Source of the DNA: CAYLZW01 sp964388085
Lineage (GTDB): Bacteria > Myxococcota > UBA727 > CAYLZW01
NCBI GenBank assembly: GCA_964388085.1
Contig: CAYLZW010000357.1
Location: 1-5,738 of the forward strand
DNA length: 5,738 bases
Direction of reading: 5' to 3'
A model generated the notes under the pieces. The model had not been told where the DNA came from, searched no databases, and saw only the letters and a program-made list of their open reading frames with translations. A program made the translations under genes and the position numbers. This document shows positions 1 to 5,143 of this stretch, piece after piece; the stretch's first letter is position 1, and the number at the start of each line of letters is the position of its first letter.

Positions 1-889
1 CCAGCGCGTCCTTGACCGGACGCTCGACGACGACGCCCCAGCTCTTGCCCTCGGCGGAGCCGAGCCGGTTGGCGCGCGCCCAGGCCGCGAGCATGCCGTG
101 CGGATCGCCCGCGTCGTCAGGAGAGGTCAGCGTGCCGGACGACGAGGCCAGGGCGTCATGCAGCTTCTTCACCGCGGCGTGCTCCGCGAAGGAGGCGCGC
201 GCGACCGCCTGCGCGCGCTCGGTGTGGCACACGGCGCGGCCCTCGTGATCGACGAGGAAGGCGCGCATGCCCTCGTCGCCGGCCTCCTCGAAGCGGCGGT
301 TCAGGTCGCCGAGCGAGAGCTCCACGGCGACGACCCAGGGCACCGGGCCGTCGCTGGTCAGCGGTCCGTCCACGGCGACCGCGAGCGCGATCAGCGGCAC
401 GCCGCGCTTGTCGTCGGCATAGGGCGGCGAGACGGCCTTACCGAGCCGCACGGCGGCCTCGAGCGGGATGGCGTTCGCGAACGCCTGCTCGGCCTCGCGC
501 GAGAAGGGCTCGTGACCCTTCAGGCCGGGCTCGTCGCTTACCTGCTCCTGGTAGACCAGGTCCACGACGATCTCGCCGGTGTTGCCGTCGATGAGCGCCA
601 CCACGTTCCGGTGCGCGTCGCCGCGGTAGATGATGCCGAGCGCGGCCGAGAGCTCGGCGCGGCTCAGGCGATGAAGCCCGAGCGCGCTCGTCTGGCTGAG
701 GTCGCTGACCGCGTCGAGGATGGTGCGCTCCGCCACCTCCGCGAGGTGGCGCGCCTCCGCCGCCAGCTTCTCGCTGGCGCTGTCGGACACCGCCTGGCGC
801 GCGAGCACGATGCTGGTCAGGCCGCTCGTGGCGACCGGCACCACGGCGACGAAGAGCAACGTCAGGAGGATCTTCAGGTGAAGGCGCAC
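1..889 (-). CDS. Cache-domain membrane sensor protein, N-terminal part (C-terminus outside window)
   Basis: This frame is open on the minus strand from a GTG at 889-887 to the window edge, giving 296 residues with no stop. Residues about 5-29 form a hydrophobic signal-anchor helix preceded by basic residues (R2, K6). Residues about 31-66 are an Ala/Glu-rich helix, as is usual at the start of extracytoplasmic dCache domains. Two alpha/beta repeats follow: about 95-190 (NVVALIDGNTGEIVVD, then the strand VPWVVAVELSLGDLN) and about 208-290 (MRAFLVDHEGRAVCHT, then SWGVVVERPVKDAL). The strand 'GxSWGVVVERP' is a typical closing strand of a Cache domain. In known proteins such domains bind small ligands outside the cytoplasm and signal through HAMP plus a methyl-accepting, kinase, cyclase or phosphatase output; here the output domain is beyond position 1. 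The frame is closed by a stop at 934-932 and contains no ATG before the GTG, which decides the start. No clear Shine-Dalgarno is seen. The gene is divergent from moaC. Confidence 0.85.
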   Translation of the reverse strand, partial: MRLHLKILLTLLFVAVVPVATSGLTSIVLARQAVSDSASEKLAAEARHLAEVAERTILDAVSDLSQTSALGLHRLSRAELSAALGIIYRGDAHRNVVALIDGNTGEIVVDLVYQEQVSDEPGLKGHEPFSREAEQAFANAIPLEAAVRLGKAVSPPYADDKRGVPLIALAVAVDGPLTSDGPVPWVVAVELSLGDLNRRFEEAGDEGMRAFLVDHEGRAVCHTERAQAVARASFAEHAAVKKLHDALASSSGTLTSPDDAGDPHGMLAAWARANRLGSAEGKSWGVVVERPVKDAL

Positions 890-899
890 GACGACGGGG

Positions 900-905
900 A
901 GTCTA
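900..905 (-). promoter_or_regulatory. Possible -10 element of the Cache sensor gene
   Basis: Read on the minus strand, TAGACT matches TATAAT at four of six positions and lies 10 nt before the GTG start at 889. Transcription would then begin almost at the start codon, which fits the lack of a visible ribosome binding site. No convincing -35 box is seen. This is a by-eye call. Confidence 0.2.
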
Positions 906-958
906 GTCTCAGACGACTTGGCCGCGCGCTGCTAGAAGGCGAAAGCCCGCCGAAAGAC

Positions 959-970
959 CTGCCAAGGCAG
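959..970. promoter_or_regulatory. Inverted repeat CTGCCAAGGCAG upstream of moaC
   Basis: A 5-bp perfect inverted repeat (CTGCC-AA-GGCAG) lies 37 bp before the moaC start in the 118-bp divergent gap. Its left half, CTGCCA, matches the -35 consensus TTGACA at four of six positions. It sits 16 bp before TATGTC at 981-986, a weak -10 candidate. The repeat could be an operator over the moaC promoter or a small RNA hairpin; the sequence does not decide between them. Confidence 0.25.
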
Positions 971-990
971 CGGGGCGCAATATGTCGGTA

Positions 991-998
991 AAGGGAGG
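991..998 (+). promoter_or_regulatory. Shine-Dalgarno site of moaC
   Basis: AAGGGAGG with 9 nt to the ATG at 1008. It is the strongest ribosome binding site in the window and fixes the moaC start. Confidence 0.85.
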
Positions 999-1007
999 AT
1001 ACACACC

Positions 1008-1487
1008 ATGAGCCAGCGTCCCAGCCACCTCGACGAGCACGGCCGCCTCTCCATGGTCGACGTGTCGGACAAGCCCGAGACGCAGCGCAGCGCGACCGCC
1101 CGCGCGCGCTTGCTGGCGCCCGGGGGCGTGCTCGACGCGGTGTTCGGCGGTGGGCTCGAGAAGGGCGAGGCCCTGGCCGCGGCGCGGCTCGCGGGCATCC
1201 AGGCCGCCAAGCGGACCGGCGATCTCATCCCGCTGTGCCACCCGTTGCCGCTCACCCGCGTCGACGTGCGCTTCACGCGCGGCGAGGGCAGCGTGGAGAT
1301 CGAGGCCGAGGCGCGCTGCGTGGGACGAACGGGCGTCGAGATGGAGGCGCTCATGGCCGCGAGCGTGGCCGGTCTGACCCTGTACGACATGGCCAAGTCC
1401 CTCGAGAAGGGCATGACGCTCGAGGCCGTCCGCCTCGTCGAGAAGACCGGCGGCAAGAGCGGCACCTGGCGGCGCGAGGGGGAGTGA
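1008..1487 (+). CDS. moaC: Cyclic pyranopterin monophosphate synthase MoaC
   Basis: MoaC carries out the second step of molybdenum cofactor synthesis in the cytosol. It rearranges the MoaA product 3',8-cyclo-7,8-dihydro-GTP to cyclic pyranopterin monophosphate, releasing pyrophosphate. The protein has 159 residues, the usual family length (E. coli 161). All hallmark blocks are present: MVDVSDKPETQRSATA (16-31), AAKRTGDLIPLCHPLPLT (66-83), GRTGVEMEALMAASVAGLTL (106-125) followed by YDMAKS, and TGGKSG near the C-terminus. Residues K52, H78, D127 and K130 correspond to E. coli K51, H77, D128 and K131 of the active site, so the enzyme should be active. The start is fixed by an excellent Shine-Dalgarno. 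The gene stands alone: no moaA, moaB, moaD, moaE or moeA is in the window. It is divergent from the Cache sensor and 126 bp upstream of the TM2 gene on the same strand. Confidence 0.98.
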   Translation: MSQRPSHLDEHGRLSMVDVSDKPETQRSATARARLLAPGGVLDAVFGGGLEKGEALAAARLAGIQAAKRTGDLIPLCHPLPLTRVDVRFTRGEGSVEIEAEARCVGRTGVEMEALMAASVAGLTLYDMAKSLEKGMTLEAVRLVEKTGGKSGTWRREGE

Positions 1488-1493
1488 CGTGAT

Positions 1494-1527
1494 CGGGCGC
1501 ACGACCCCTGACGAACGGGGCGGCCCG
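1494..1527 (+). terminator. Possible GC-rich hairpin after moaC, no U-tract
   Basis: Starting 7 nt after the moaC stop, CGGGC (1494-1498) can pair with GCCCG (1523-1527). Nested inside, CCCC (1505-1508) can pair with GGGG (1517-1520), giving a two-part imperfect hairpin with internal loops. No T-run follows, so it may act only as a 3'-end stabiliser or a weak terminator. Transcription into the TM2 gene is not excluded. Confidence 0.3.
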
Positions 1528-1571
1528 GCATGCTCATCGTGCTTACCTCGTTACCTTCTTGCAGAGAGCAG

Positions 1572-1577
1572 TAAGCT
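1572..1577 (+). promoter_or_regulatory. Possible -10 element of the TM2 gene
   Basis: TAAGCT fits a TANNNT -10 pattern and would place transcription start near 1584. That leaves a leader of about 30 nt carrying the GGAG site before the ATG at 1614. The hexamer overlaps a small inverted repeat, AGAGC (1565-1569) / GCTCT (1575-1579). Upstream lies a direct repeat TTACCT (1543-1548 and 1551-1556). No good -35 box is seen. Confidence 0.25.
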
Positions 1578-1601
1578 CTGGGGCGCATGGGCACCCGCCA
1601 T

Positions 1602-1605
1602 GGAG
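1602..1605 (+). promoter_or_regulatory. Ribosome binding site that decides the TM2 gene start
   Basis: GGAG lies 8 nt before the ATG at 1614. The alternative in-frame ATG at 1587 has no comparable site, so 1614 is preferred. The nine extra residues of the longer form do not look like part of the TM2 domain. Confidence 0.55.
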
Positions 1606-1613
1606 TTGATGGC

Positions 1614-2153
1614 ATGAATGACGACGGGAAGAGCACTGGCGTCGGCTACGCGCTGTGGCTCGCGAACATCGTGGGTGTGGCGGGCCTGCACCGCTTCTAC
1701 CTCGGCAAGCCCGTCACGGGCGTGCTCTACCTGATGACGTGGGGCCTGCTCGGCATCGGCAGCTTCATCGACCTCTTCCTCATCCCCGGCATGGTGCAGG
1801 ACGAGAACCGAAAGCGCCTCGCGGGCCAGACCGTGCACCTGCACTTGCACGGCGCGGGCTACGACGGCGTGACCGTGCCGCGCCAGCTGCAGGCGCCCGG
1901 GCAGGCGCTGCCCCTGACGAGGACCGACACCGCGGAGAACGCCGAGCGTCAGATCCTCCGCCTCGCCGCCGCCCGCGCCGGCGTGGTGACGCCGCAGATC
2001 GTCGCGCTCGAGACGGACATGACGTTGGCCGACGCCAAGCGCGAGCTGGAGGCGCTGGTCGAAGCCGGCTACTGCAGCGTCGACGTCGGGGAGGACGGCG
2101 CCGAGCAGTACCACGTGAGCGGGCTGTCGGTGACCAAGCCGCTGCTGGAGTAG
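1614..2153 (+). CDS. TM2-domain membrane protein with C-terminal winged-helix-like domain
   Basis: From ATG 1614 the product has 179 residues. The N-terminal third is a TM2 domain: helix one at about 11-31 ending in GLHRFYLGK (24-32), then helix two at about 35-61 with the conserved aspartate in FIDLFLIPG (51-59). The family is widespread and the bacterial members have no agreed biochemical role. A linker of about 62-108 contains an alternating His motif (VHLHLH, 74-79). Residues 109-171 look like a small winged helix: ERQILRLAAARAGVVTPQ, then a helix with ETDMTLADAKRELEALVEAG, then a two-stranded wing (SVDVGEDGAEQYHV). This part would be cytosolic and may bind nucleic acid or protein. An alternative start at ATG 1587 adds nine residues. 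The gene lies 126 bp after moaC and 48 bp before the transglutaminase-like gene on the same strand. The TM2 call is firm; the winged helix is inferred from pattern. Confidence 0.9.
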   Translation: MNDDGKSTGVGYALWLANIVGVAGLHRFYLGKPVTGVLYLMTWGLLGIGSFIDLFLIPGMVQDENRKRLAGQTVHLHLHGAGYDGVTVPRQLQAPGQALPLTRTDTAENAERQILRLAAARAGVVTPQIVALETDMTLADAKRELEALVEAGYCSVDVGEDGAEQYHVSGLSVTKPLLE

Positions 2154-2185
2154 CCCGCGCGCGCAGCGAGCCCAATTGCCTGTGT

Positions 2186-2193
2186 GCTAAGCC
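2186..2193 (+). promoter_or_regulatory. Possible -10 region of the transglutaminase-like gene
   Basis: GCTAAGCC lies 8 nt before the ATG at 2202, in a context (GTGCTAAGCCTCG, 2184-2196) similar to GTGCTTACCTCG (1539-1550) upstream of the TM2 gene. It would give a transcript with almost no leader, consistent with the absence of a Shine-Dalgarno. The hexamer match to the -10 consensus is poor and no -35 box is clear. Confidence 0.15.
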
Positions 2194-2201
2194 TCGACAT
2201 C

Positions 2202-2858
2202 ATGACGTCTTCCGACCGTGCGCTTGATGACTATTTGCGGCCCAACGCCTTCGTGGACTCCGATCATCCGCTGGTGATCGAGTACGCCGAGCGGCATCGG
2301 ACGACGGCGAGTGACGTCGACACGGCGGTGGCGCTCTATTACGCAGTGCGCGACGGCTTTCGCTATAACCCCTACCAGCTGACCATCGCGCCGGAGGCGT
2401 TCCGGGCCAGCGAGACGGTGCAGCGCACGCGCGAGCGCGGCGGTCACTGCATCGACAAGGCGCTATTGCTGGCGGGCGCGGCGCGCGTGGTCGGCATCCC
2501 GAGCCGCCTGCACTTCGCGAACGTTCGTAACCACATCGGCACGGCGAAGCTCGAGGCCATGCTCGGCACCGACCTGCTCGTGTTCCACGGCTACGCCGAG
2601 CTCTTCCTCGAGGGAAAGTGGGTCGCCGCCACGCCGGCGTTCAACCGCGAGCTGTGCGAGCACCTCAAGGTGGCGCCGCTCGAGTGGGACGGCCGGCACG
2701 ACTCGGTGTTCCAGGAGTTCTCCGCCAGCGGCGCGCAGTTCATGGAGTACGTGCACGACTACGGCACCTTCGCCGATGTGCCCTACGCGCTCATGACCGC
2801 CGAGTGGCGGAAGTACTATCCCGTGATCCGGGAGGCCGGCTGGCCGAGCCCGGCCTGA
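2202..2858 (+). CDS. Transglutaminase-like (papain-fold) domain protein
   Basis: The product is 218 residues, soluble, with no signal peptide. It has the transglutaminase-core layout: an N-terminal helical part (VALYYAVRDGFRYNPY, 43-58), the nucleophile motif RGGHCIDKALLLAGAARVVGIPSR with Cys83 at the start of a helix, then HGYAELFLEGKWVAATPAFN with His129. In the canonical family Cys and His are joined by an Asp in a 'W-x(3)-DPT' motif. Here the equivalent segment is WVAATPAFN, with Thr144 in place of Asp, so the triad may use another residue (for example Asn148). Known relatives act as cysteine proteases, amidases or cross-linking enzymes; the substrate is unknown here. An in-frame GTG at 2184 would add six residues (MLSLDI). 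ATG 2202 is chosen because neither start has a ribosome site and ATG is the commoner codon. The gene converges with the next gene, with a 5-bp gap. Confidence 0.88.
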   Translation: MTSSDRALDDYLRPNAFVDSDHPLVIEYAERHRTTASDVDTAVALYYAVRDGFRYNPYQLTIAPEAFRASETVQRTRERGGHCIDKALLLAGAARVVGIPSRLHFANVRNHIGTAKLEAMLGTDLLVFHGYAELFLEGKWVAATPAFNRELCEHLKVAPLEWDGRHDSVFQEFSASGAQFMEYVHDYGTFADVPYALMTAEWRKYYPVIREAGWPSPA

Positions 2859-2866
2859 CGACGTCA
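2856..2866. repeat. Palindrome formed by two convergent stop codons
   Basis: TGACG-A-CGTCA is a perfect inverted repeat about one central base. Its left TGA is the stop of the transglutaminase-like gene and its right TCA is the stop (TGA) of the minus-strand gene. Neither strand shows a GC hairpin with a T-run here, so no standard terminator separates the two convergent genes. Confidence 0.7.
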
Positions 2867-3880
2867 ATAAGCGATGCCAAGCTCCGTGCGCTTGTCGAGC
2901 AGCGCCGCGCGCTCCCGATTGTGCGCGCGTGCCTCGTCGATGCGCTCCGCCGCTGGCCGGTCGAGAAAGCACCAGCCGCCGAACGCGCAGCACCCGCCCG
3001 CGAGCAGCGCCGGCAAGAGCGTGGTCGCGGCGCTCACGCCGACGAGGCTGCCGACGGTGACGGCTGGATCGGCGGGGAGCTGCAGCGCCGGCCCGACCCC
3101 GACCCCGACGAGGGCGCCAAAGGCGATGACGCCGAGCACCGGCAACACGGAGGCGCCTACCGTGGTCGCGATCCAGGGCCAGCCCGACTCGTCCTCCACT
3201 GCGGGGACCTCGAGCAGCGCGATCGCCGCCTTCTCCGTCGTCGCCGTCCAAGCGAGCGCGCTCCTCGTGTCGACGGTGACGGCCTCGTCGTCGAGCAGCA
3301 GCGGCACCGAGAGCGCGATGACGTGCTGCGCGCCGTCGGGCTGCGTCTTGGCGATGCAGGCGCCGCCCGGTAGGTGCACCGTCTCCTCGAGCAGCGTGCC
3401 GGCGGCGGCCACCGACGGGCGCGGCGCCACTCCGGCTTCCCCCTCGCGCGCGAAGCCGGGCACGGCCTGGTAGGCGCGACCGTCGATGGTGAGCGCGACG
3501 CCCGTCCAGTCCACGGTCACCTTGTGCGTCGGATGACGCAGGCGGAGCTCGAAGGCGTCGATGCACTCGACGAGCTCGTCGTCCTCCCGCAGCACCGGGG
3601 CCGCCGCGACCTCGAGCTCGGGAGGCGCGGTCACGCTGTTGGTGATGACGACGTTGAAGCGCTCGAGCCCCTGGCACTTCCAGACGCCGCCGTCATAGGC
3701 GCACAGCTCGGCGGCCCGCGCCTTGTCCTCGAAGAGCGGCAGCGCCTCCGTGCGGGTCCCGCGGGCTCGCGGCTCGGTCTCGGCCGGCGCCTCGGCGTCC
3801 GCGGCGGCAGGGGGAGCGCCCTGGGCGAGGGCCTCGCCACCGAACGCCAGCACGAGGACCAGGCAGAGTCTGCGCATCAT
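2864..3880 (-). CDS. Unknown exported protein with two C-terminal membrane segments
   Basis: I do not recognise this 338-residue protein by name. It begins with a classical signal peptide (MMRRLCLVLVLAFGGEALAQ, likely cut after Ala19); Cys6 is not in a lipobox. Residues about 20-45 are a low-complexity Ala/Pro/Glu linker. Residues about 47-225 look beta-rich, with four Cys (60, 69, 106, 175) that could form two disulphides. The stretch LRHPTHKVTVDWTGVALTIDGR, a PG motif, a PS-V-AAGTLLEETV motif and a late IALSVPLLLDD strand suggest an immunoglobulin-like sandwich, by resemblance only. Two hydrophobic segments follow, at about 236-263 and 274-305, then a charged, helical, probably extracytoplasmic tail. 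The first of two tandem ATGs is used; the second differs by one residue. It lies 60 bp downstream of the 400-residue gene, probably in the same operon. Confidence 0.8.
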   Translation of the reverse strand: MMRRLCLVLVLAFGGEALAQGAPPAAADAEAPAETEPRARGTRTEALPLFEDKARAAELCAYDGGVWKCQGLERFNVVITNSVTAPPELEVAAAPVLREDDELVECIDAFELRLRHPTHKVTVDWTGVALTIDGRAYQAVPGFAREGEAGVAPRPSVAAAGTLLEETVHLPGGACIAKTQPDGAQHVIALSVPLLLDDEAVTVDTRSALAWTATTEKAAIALLEVPAVEDESGWPWIATTVGASVLPVLGVIAFGALVGVGVGPALQLPADPAVTVGSLVGVSAATTLLPALLAGGCCAFGGWCFLDRPAAERIDEARAHNRERAALLDKRTELGIAY

Positions 3881-3887
3881 GCGCCGA

Positions 3888-3893
3888 AAGCTA
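3888..3893 (-). promoter_or_regulatory. Possible -10 element of the exported-protein gene
   Basis: Read on the minus strand, TAGCTT fits TANNNT and ends 7 nt before the ATG at 3880. No Shine-Dalgarno is visible before this ATG, so a leaderless or very short-leader transcript is possible in addition to read-through from the upstream gene. Weak, by-eye call. Confidence 0.2.
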
Positions 3894-3900
3894 CTTCACG

Positions 3901-3922
3901 CTCGCGCTCGAGGTCACGCGAG
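3901..3922 (-). other. Inverted repeat in the 60-bp gap of the minus-strand operon
   Basis: CTCGCG (3901-3906) and CGCGAG (3917-3922) form a perfect 6-bp stem with a 10-nt loop that contains the palindrome CTCGAG (3907-3912). It lies 18 bp after the stop of the 400-residue gene and 20 bp before the start of the exported-protein gene. No T-run follows on the minus strand, so it could be a weak terminator, a processing site or an operator. Confidence 0.35.
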
Positions 3923-3940
3923 GGGACGGAGCGGCTCAGC

Positions 3941-5143
3941 TCAGGCCGCCCGCTCCCCCTGGCCTGTGCGCGGCAGTCGACGAGCGAGCTCGCGCGCCAA
4001 GGGATCGGCGATGGGCGCGAGGTGCGGGTGGTCGAGGCGCTTTTGCAGCCGCCGCCACACCTTGGCCGCGCTCGCCGGCATCGCGCCCGGGGGCGGCAGC
4101 TCCAGGCACTCGCCGTCGAGGAGAAAGCCGGCGCGCACGGTGGCCCAATAGACGCGCGCGGCGTCGTTCAGTTTCTTTACGTCCTCGTCGAACAGCGCGC
4201 GCAGCGTCGTCGCCGTCTTGTCCCCCGGGGTCTCCGCTTCGCCGAGGCACATGGTGAAGGCGAGGTGCAGGCACAGCTCCATGGCGCGGCGGAGCACGAG
4301 CGGCGGGCTCGACTCGCGCACCGCGGCGAGCAGCGCGAGCGCCAGCATGGGGCCCGCGCTGTCGACGCCACGCTCGAGCAGCGCGTCGGTGACCGAGCGG
4401 GCCACGCGTCGGTCCTCGAGCAGGAACATGGAGCTCATGCGCCTGCCCTTGCGCTTGAGCGGCAAGAGCAGCGTGAAGCCGAGCGCCTTCTGCGCGGGGT
4501 GGCCGAGCAGATAGAGGCGCGTCAGTGGCGAGAGGTTGAGCAGCGTCGTCATGAGCGACAGGCGCGCGACGCGCGTCTCCTCGTCACCGTCGAGCATGGC
4601 CAGGCGCCACAGCGGCAGCGTCTTTCGGTCGACGTCGACGCGGCGGAGGCCGGGCCAGGCGAGCAGGCGCTGCGGCGGCTCCGCGCCATAGAAGCTGGCC
4701 TTGCCCGTCCACCACGAGAGGTGCACGTCGGTGCGCGTGGCCTCGAAGGCGCGGCGCACGACGAGGTGACGCGTCAACAAGCGGCTGGCGTCGTAGCTGC
4801 GCGGCAGCTTCATGACCGCCTGCTCGGCCGCCTGGCAGAACAGATAGGCGCGCGAATAGAAGGCCGACGCCTGCGGGTGACAGGCGGCGAACAGCTCGTG
4901 CACGGCGTAGAGCAGCGTGGCCGCGTCCTCGTCGAAGGGGGCCGGCACCACCTCGCTGAAGAGGGCGGCCTCACAGAGCTGCCGCTCGAACACGTCGTCC
5001 ATGGTCTGCGAGAAGCGCAGGCCGTGCCGCACGGACTCGAGGCCGCTGACGCCGAGGGGGTCGGCGACGACGCACTCGCGTCCCTCGAGGAGCGGCGCCG
5101 CGAAGGAGGCGACGAAGCGCTCCGTCTCTTCCGCGGGGGTCAC
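3941..5143 (-). CDS. Unrecognised 400-residue soluble protein, coupled to upstream gene
   Basis: No known domain is apparent. The protein has no signal peptide or membrane span and is mostly helical, so it is probably cytosolic. The most distinctive block is residues 138-169: TDVHLSWWTG (138-147), then a FYG, then PPQRLLAWPGLRRV (156-169). Around it are helical stretches rich in Leu/Ala (72-112 with AHELF-like and Cys-containing helices; 188-225; 242-300 with a run of Ala/Leu helices, APMLALALLAAVRES-like), and a C-terminal part with RVYWATVRAGFLLDGECLELPPPG (330-353). Basic residues cluster at 230-235 (KRKGRR). Translation starts at GTG 5143, which overlaps the upstream stop (GTGA, 5143-5140) and has a GGGGGAG site at 5158-5152, 8 nt away. 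The gene is therefore translationally coupled to the upstream gene, and the two products probably act together. Function unknown; the helical character suggests a scaffold or adaptor rather than an enzyme. Confidence 0.87.
   Translation of the reverse strand: MTPAEETERFVASFAAPLLEGRECVVADPLGVSGLESVRHGLRFSQTMDDVFERQLCEAALFSEVVPAPFDEDAATLLYAVHELFAACHPQASAFYSRAYLFCQAAEQAVMKLPRSYDASRLLTRHLVVRRAFEATRTDVHLSWWTGKASFYGAEPPQRLLAWPGLRRVDVDRKTLPLWRLAMLDGDEETRVARLSLMTTLLNLSPLTRLYLLGHPAQKALGFTLLLPLKRKGRRMSSMFLLEDRRVARSVTDALLERGVDSAGPMLALALLAAVRESSPPLVLRRAMELCLHLAFTMCLGEAETPGDKTATTLRALFDEDVKKLNDAARVYWATVRAGFLLDGECLELPPPGAMPASAAKVWRRLQKRLDHPHLAPIADPLARELARRLPRTGQGERAA
5140..5143 (-). other. Four-base stop/start overlap (GTGA)
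   Basis: The TGA stop of the upstream gene (5142-5140) and the GTG start of the downstream gene (5143-5141) share bases. This is the standard arrangement for translational coupling and supports an operon and near-equal expression of both products. Confidence 0.85.

Noticed and set aside
98..991. Plus-strand open frame of about 297 codons opposite the Cache sensor
   Set aside because: The minus strand encodes a clear signal anchor and Cache-like domain, whereas the plus frame gives Arg/His/Asp-rich low-information sequence.
890..1007. Molybdenum cofactor riboswitch upstream of moaC
   Set aside because: The gap has small hairpins, but I could not recognise the conserved core of the known motif, and the gap is short.
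909..1636. Two minus-strand open frames (909-1502 and 932-1636) opposite moaC
   Set aside because: MoaC on the plus strand is unambiguous and full length with active-site residues; the antisense frames have no domain.
1551..2114. Minus-strand open frame of 187 codons opposite the TM2 gene
   Set aside because: The plus strand carries a recognisable TM2 domain and a ribosome site; the antisense frame has neither.
2463..3677. Minus-strand open frame of about 404 codons in another frame, spanning the exported-protein and transglutaminase-like genes
   Set aside because: The translation is mostly Arg/Ala/Gly and overlaps two better-supported genes. It reads as a frame shadow of the exported-protein gene.
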